A stretch of DNA of 64,000 nt. Source: Rotaria sordida. Lineage: Eukaryota > Rotifera > Eurotatoria > Philodinida > Philodinidae. A program made the position numbers and the translations under genes. A model generated the notes under the pieces. It was not told where the DNA came from. It did not search any database and saw only the letters and a list, made by a program, of their open reading frames with translations. Of this stretch, positions 60,131 through 64,000 are shown one piece after another (position 1 is the first letter of the stretch; every line of letters starts with the position of its first letter). The stretch lies in the NCBI GenBank assembly GCA_905250125.1, contig CAJNOL010000239.1, positions 1 to 64,000 of the forward strand. Reading direction: 5' to 3'.

Positions 60131-63100
60131 ATGGTAAAACAAACAATTCAAATATTTTGTCGAATAAAACCAACAAAATCAAAAACACCGGTATTAAAAA
60201 TTTTGTCATTTTTCGGAAACAAGCAAAAATAAATATTATTTATAGGTTTATGAAATAAATCCAGTTGATGATGGAGCTAATCTATCAATTATTATTCCAA
60301 AAGAGGCAACAGAAGGTTATATAAATAATAAACGAGAAGATTTTCGTTTTCGGTTAGTTAAATCGAATCAAAAAAATAAATTATTTTATAATTTTTATCT
60401 TACAGTTTTCGTCAAGTATTTGATCAAAATTCAAAACAAGATGATATTTTTTCATTAGTTGTTCGACCAGTTATTGATAAGTAAGATTATTAATTAGGAA
60501 TGTAATGCTTTCCTATTTCTGAAAATTATCCACACTGCACTATACCTCTCTCCAGCATTGAATTATATCTCTGATTATTAATATTTTAGAATAGAAGATT
60601 TTTTAATTTTTATTATATAGTGTCATCGCTGGATATAATGGTACAATATTTGCTTATGGACAGGTAAGATCTTTTTTATTCCAATTGAATATTAAATAAT
60701 TTTTGTTTTTAAATTCTAGACAGGATCAGGTAAAACATTTACAATAACCGGTGGACCTGAACGTTTTGCTGATCGTGGTATTATTCCACGTTCACTTTCA
60801 TATATTTTTGAACAATTTAAACAAGTAAATATGATAAAACTATTCATTCATATTAATAAATTCTTTTTGTTTTTTGAGCATTCGGATCAAAGTTATACTG
60901 TTCATGTATCTTATTTGGAAATCTATAATGAAAATGGTTATGATCTTCTTGATCCTAAACATGAAGCAGCTAAACTTGAAGATTTACCGTAAAGATTTTT
61001 TCTTATGAAATTTAATAAAAAAACAAATCAGATAATATTTTTTATTTTTGTTTTATTTTATAGAAAAGTACTTTTAATGGAAGATGAAGATCAAAATATG
61101 CATTTAAAAAATTTATCAATTCATGCTGCACAAAATGAAGAAGAAGCACTTAATTTATTATTTCTTGGTGATACAAATCGAATGATTGCTGAAGTAATAC
61201 AAATAGAAAAAAAATGAAAACAACTAATAGTTTTAGATTAATTTTCTAATTTCTTCATTTTAGACACCAATGAATCAAGCATCAACACGTTCTCATTGTA
61301 TATTTACAATACATATAACTAGTAAAGAAATTGGTTCAGTAACGTTACGTAAAGCAAAATTACATCTTGTCGATTTAGCTGGGTTTGTAATTAATTCTCT
61401 TTCTTTTATTTTGACATTATGGCAAATCTCAAATTGTTACTAATAATAATAGAAATCAGTGATTTACTTGTGTATACATAATTGAGAATTGTCGTCAGTA
61501 GTATTTTTACCAGATTTTCTTTTCCGAAGGGGCGATTTAAAACTCTGAAAGGGTCAATTAAGTCTTCGGAAGAACGTCGCTTCCACGCTAGATGAAACAC
61601 TGGTCATCAGAACAGCAGATATCAAAGACAAAAAAACGAGATATGTTATTTTGCTGATACTGATATTGTCTCCATTACGGTGACAACGACTATTCATTCC
61701 ATTCCAATGACGTACCCTTATGATCACTCTCATCCACCCAAGACAGTAAATTTCCGATGTTTTTAGAATGGTAGGATTGAAAAGTATAGATAATTACATT
61801 TATATTAGTTTAAATTCGTATGATTCTTTCAATTTGTAGAATTGAAATTTATAATCAACTAGTATCAATTTGAGATTTGTCTTGTTTTGTTTAAAAAACA
61901 ATTTCATTTCAATTTAGTTCTGAACGTGTATCTAAATCAAATGTAAATGGTATATTATTAACTGAAGCAAAATATATTAATTTATCTTTGCATTATCTTG
62001 AACAAGTTATTGTTGCATTAGCAGAAAAACATCGTTCACATATACCATATCGAAATTCTATGATGACATCTGTATTACGTGATAGTCTTGGTGGAAATTG
62101 TATGACAACAATGATTGCAACATGTTCAATTGATAAACGAAATATTGAAGTAAGAAATTTTTTCTTTTTCAAATTTTCTTATTTTTTTGTTTAAGGAAAC
62201 AATATCAACTTGTCGATTTTCTCAACGTGTTGCATTAATTAAAAATGATGCTATACTTAATGAAGAATTAGATCCACGTTTATTAATTAATCAATTACGA
62301 GCTGAAAATTTACAATTACGTAATCAAATTACAATGCAAAATGGTGATGAACAATTTAATGAACCATTAACACCTGAAATGATGGCCAAGTAAATTTTGA
62401 AGAAGAAGAAAAAAAAATTAAATTTATTATTTTCTTTATTCTATTTAGATTAATTGAACAAGTTAAAGTTTATTTAGCTGATACAGATAATGAAGCAACA
62501 TTAAATGTTGGTGCTGATATGCGTAAAATTGATCAATGTTATCGAGCATTTAAAGTAAGAAAGAATTTATTTTAATACATATAAAAATAATTATATTATT
62601 ATATTAATAGAAATTATATCTTGAATTACAAGAACAAGCTAAAACAGTATCAACACAATCAACAAAAAATAGTCAACCAATTTATATAACACATGATATA
62701 TCACCATATGATAGTAAAGAAGTTAAAGAATTAAAAGAAATTATTAAATTACGAGATAATGAAATTAGTATACTTGTGAATATGTTAAAAAAAGAAAAGA
62801 AAACAGAATATCGACCATTTAATGAAAGGTAATCAATATTTATATATTTTGTTTTTTTTTATCAAATAAGATAATCTTTAAATTTTTAGTACGATACCTC
62901 CAACTGGAAGTTCATTTTCATCGACTGATCGTGCTACAAATCAATGTAAGTTAAAGACAATAAAACCTTTTGAGATAATAGAAGAAAGATAATCACAATG
63001 TTTCAAAATATTTTTACTTTTTTCAAACTGCTAAATATATAAAAGCATAATCATAATCAAATAATTTATTACACTTGAAAATAAATCACAGAAATAGAAA

Positions 63101-64000
63101 GCAATATTGTTCTACTAAGAGAATTCTTTTTTGCGATAAAAATTCATCTACAGATGATGAGGAACTATATGATGAAGTAATTGAAATACACGGAGAGAAA
63201 AATGAACTATCTATCCAGAAGTATAACGTTTGGCACGAACACTCCCTGTTCTATTCCAACTTCATCAGCAACAAGCAAACGTACACTTAGCAAAATTGAT
63301 CGGATTTTAGAAAGCGAATCCAGAATCACTTGTTTCACTTACTTTTTTTCTGAAGTTTGAGATTATCTCATTTTTTTTTTGTTGTTGTTTATGGAAGAAA
63401 CTAAACAATATACTATATAAGAGAAACATATGCTTCTATGTCGTGATTTTTAGTTTATTAATACCGTCTTGCGTCTTATTTTTAGTATCGATTTACCGTA
63501 TTCATCTGCATTGATATCTTTTTCTGTTTATTTAATTATTTTATCAAGTTTTGCTATTTTTTTTTTGAGTAAAATATTTCATACGTTTCTGATCAATTGA
63601 TTAAGCTCTACAAACTAAAATAGAAAATTATAATTGAAAATTTTTTCAACTGAATAAATATAAATATATATGTTTATTGTAAATAGATCATTATCATCAT
63701 TTCTTCAATTATTAATTTCAGTGAAAAATATGTCTGCTGGTCGTCAAGAAGCATTTGATCATTTTCGACGAGATAATCCTCTTAATCAAAAACTTGAAGA
63801 ACATAAACGTATATTAAAACAACGTTATACAGAAGCTAAAACACTTGGAGAAGAAATAAATCAATGTCGAAATCGAATTAGTAATAATACAAAAATTATC
63901 TTTTTGTTTTTTTTTTTTTTTTATATATTTAATTTCATAGATCATATGAAAGGACAATATGAACAAATGCATTTACGTCTCGCTGCACAATTAACACAAG
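60131..64000 (+). CDS. KIF6: Kinesin-9 family motor KIF6 (3' end outside the window)
   Basis: Start at 60131 (MVKQTIQIFCRIKP, nearly identical to the KIF6 start) and many short introns. Motor motifs: P-loop GQTGSGKT (60658-60735 across an intron), switch I NQASTRSH, switch II DLAGSE (split by the intron 61384-61918). Long KIF6 identities include LEIYNENGYDLLDP, LNLLFLGDTNRMIAETPMN, HIPYRNSMMTSVLRDSLGGN and RDNEISILVNMLKKEKK. After a 775-bp intron the tail continues at 63722 (SAGRQEAFDHFRRDN, LKQRYTEAKTLGEEIN) and is cut at 64000. Kinesin-9 motors work in motile cilia and flagella. Partial gene; about 60-70% of the usual 800 residues appears to be present. Confidence 0.95.
61384..61918. other. 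Long intron of KIF6 between DLAG and SERV
   Basis: 535 bp, less AT-rich in the middle (61490-61740) than other introns, so possibly inserted DNA. A short hairpin CTTTTCCGAAG / CTTCGGAAG (about 61519-61580) is visible. No terminal repeats or coding sequence recognised. Confidence 0.35.
62947..63721. other. Long KIF6 intron with coding-like remnant
   Basis: 775-bp intron between exons ending ATCAAT and starting TGAAAAATATG. Inside, 63075-63350 is less AT-rich, with phrases such as DDEELYDEVIEIHGEKNELS, and in another frame TSSATSKRTLSKIDRILESE. These could be a frame-shifted gene fragment. No family was recognised. Confidence 0.3.

Noticed and set aside
1..64000. CRISPR arrays, bacterial operons, phage or virus sequences
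   Set aside because: No direct-repeat arrays, no bacterial gene structure and no viral protein signatures were seen; all firm genes have spliceosomal introns or animal homologues.

Overview
The window is animal nuclear DNA. It is very AT-rich, and its genes are split by many short introns of about 50-70 nt with GT/AG borders and T-rich 3' ends. The gene set is typically metazoan: SREBP, RCAN, VPS53, PIGB, a large EF-hand/coiled-coil Rab (RASEF type), WBP2, a matrix metalloproteinase, a pericentrin-type PACT protein and KIF6. Two bacterial-looking families (DUF2252 and a bacterial/plant-type S9 peptidase), several inverted-repeat elements, and starts that lie directly behind splice acceptors would fit a rotifer, perhaps a bdelloid. 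That assignment is inference, not proof.

Layout. 1-3033: AT-rich, no supported gene. 3034-7800 (-): a complete SREBP gene with bHLH-zip, two membrane helices and a regulatory tail. 8493-9570 (-): nicotinamidase with a signal-peptide exon. 11768-12258: a long imperfect inverted repeat, followed by a decayed DUF2252 gene (12560-14214, -). 15026-15110: a degenerate tRNA-like locus. 16048-17037 (+): calcipressin/RCAN. 17991-18426: a MITE. 19010-19917 (-): DHRS4-type reductase. 20174-20728: a second MITE. 22065-24147 (+): a one-span coiled-coil membrane protein that resembles the ER-phagy receptor CCPG1. 24474-30651 (+): VPS53 in 17 exons, with repeat elements in three introns. 31869-32120: an LSM8 pseudogene. 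32341-34605 (+): PIGB. 35562-35851 (-): a LURP-one/scramblase-like fragment. 36954-39294 (-): PACT-domain protein, divergent from a Tctex-type dynein light chain (39863-40429, +). 41504-48248 (+): RASEF-like large Rab, with a TTAA-flanked transposon and a foldback element in its introns. 48572-50257 (-): calmodulin-like protein. 50600-53762 (+): WBP2, with a matrix metalloproteinase (51106-52897, -) nested in one intron. 54004-56903 (+): S9 prolyl peptidase. 57086-59815 (+): a DDX21-like protein. 60131-64000 (+): KIF6, cut by the window end.

Most striking is the DDX21-like gene. It keeps the N-terminal RecA domain and the GUCT domain, lacks the whole helicase C-terminal domain, and has gained five CCHC zinc knuckles. 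Two of the knuckle exons are 99 nt and come from tandem exon duplication. The reading frame closes across all fourteen proposed exons. Other leads are the CCPG1-like protein with an N-terminal LIR-type motif, the signal-peptide nicotinamidase, the bacterial/plant-type S9 peptidase, the nested metalloproteinase and the tandem genes whose ATG directly follows an acceptor.

The genes do not form one pathway. Loose themes are lipid control and GPI anchoring (SREBP, PIGB, DHRS4), vesicle tethering and transport (VPS53, the large Rab), cilium/centrosome (PACT protein, Tctex light chain, KIF6) and calcium signalling (RCAN, calmodulin-like, RASEF). All exon borders were read by eye from frame continuity and GT/AG signals.
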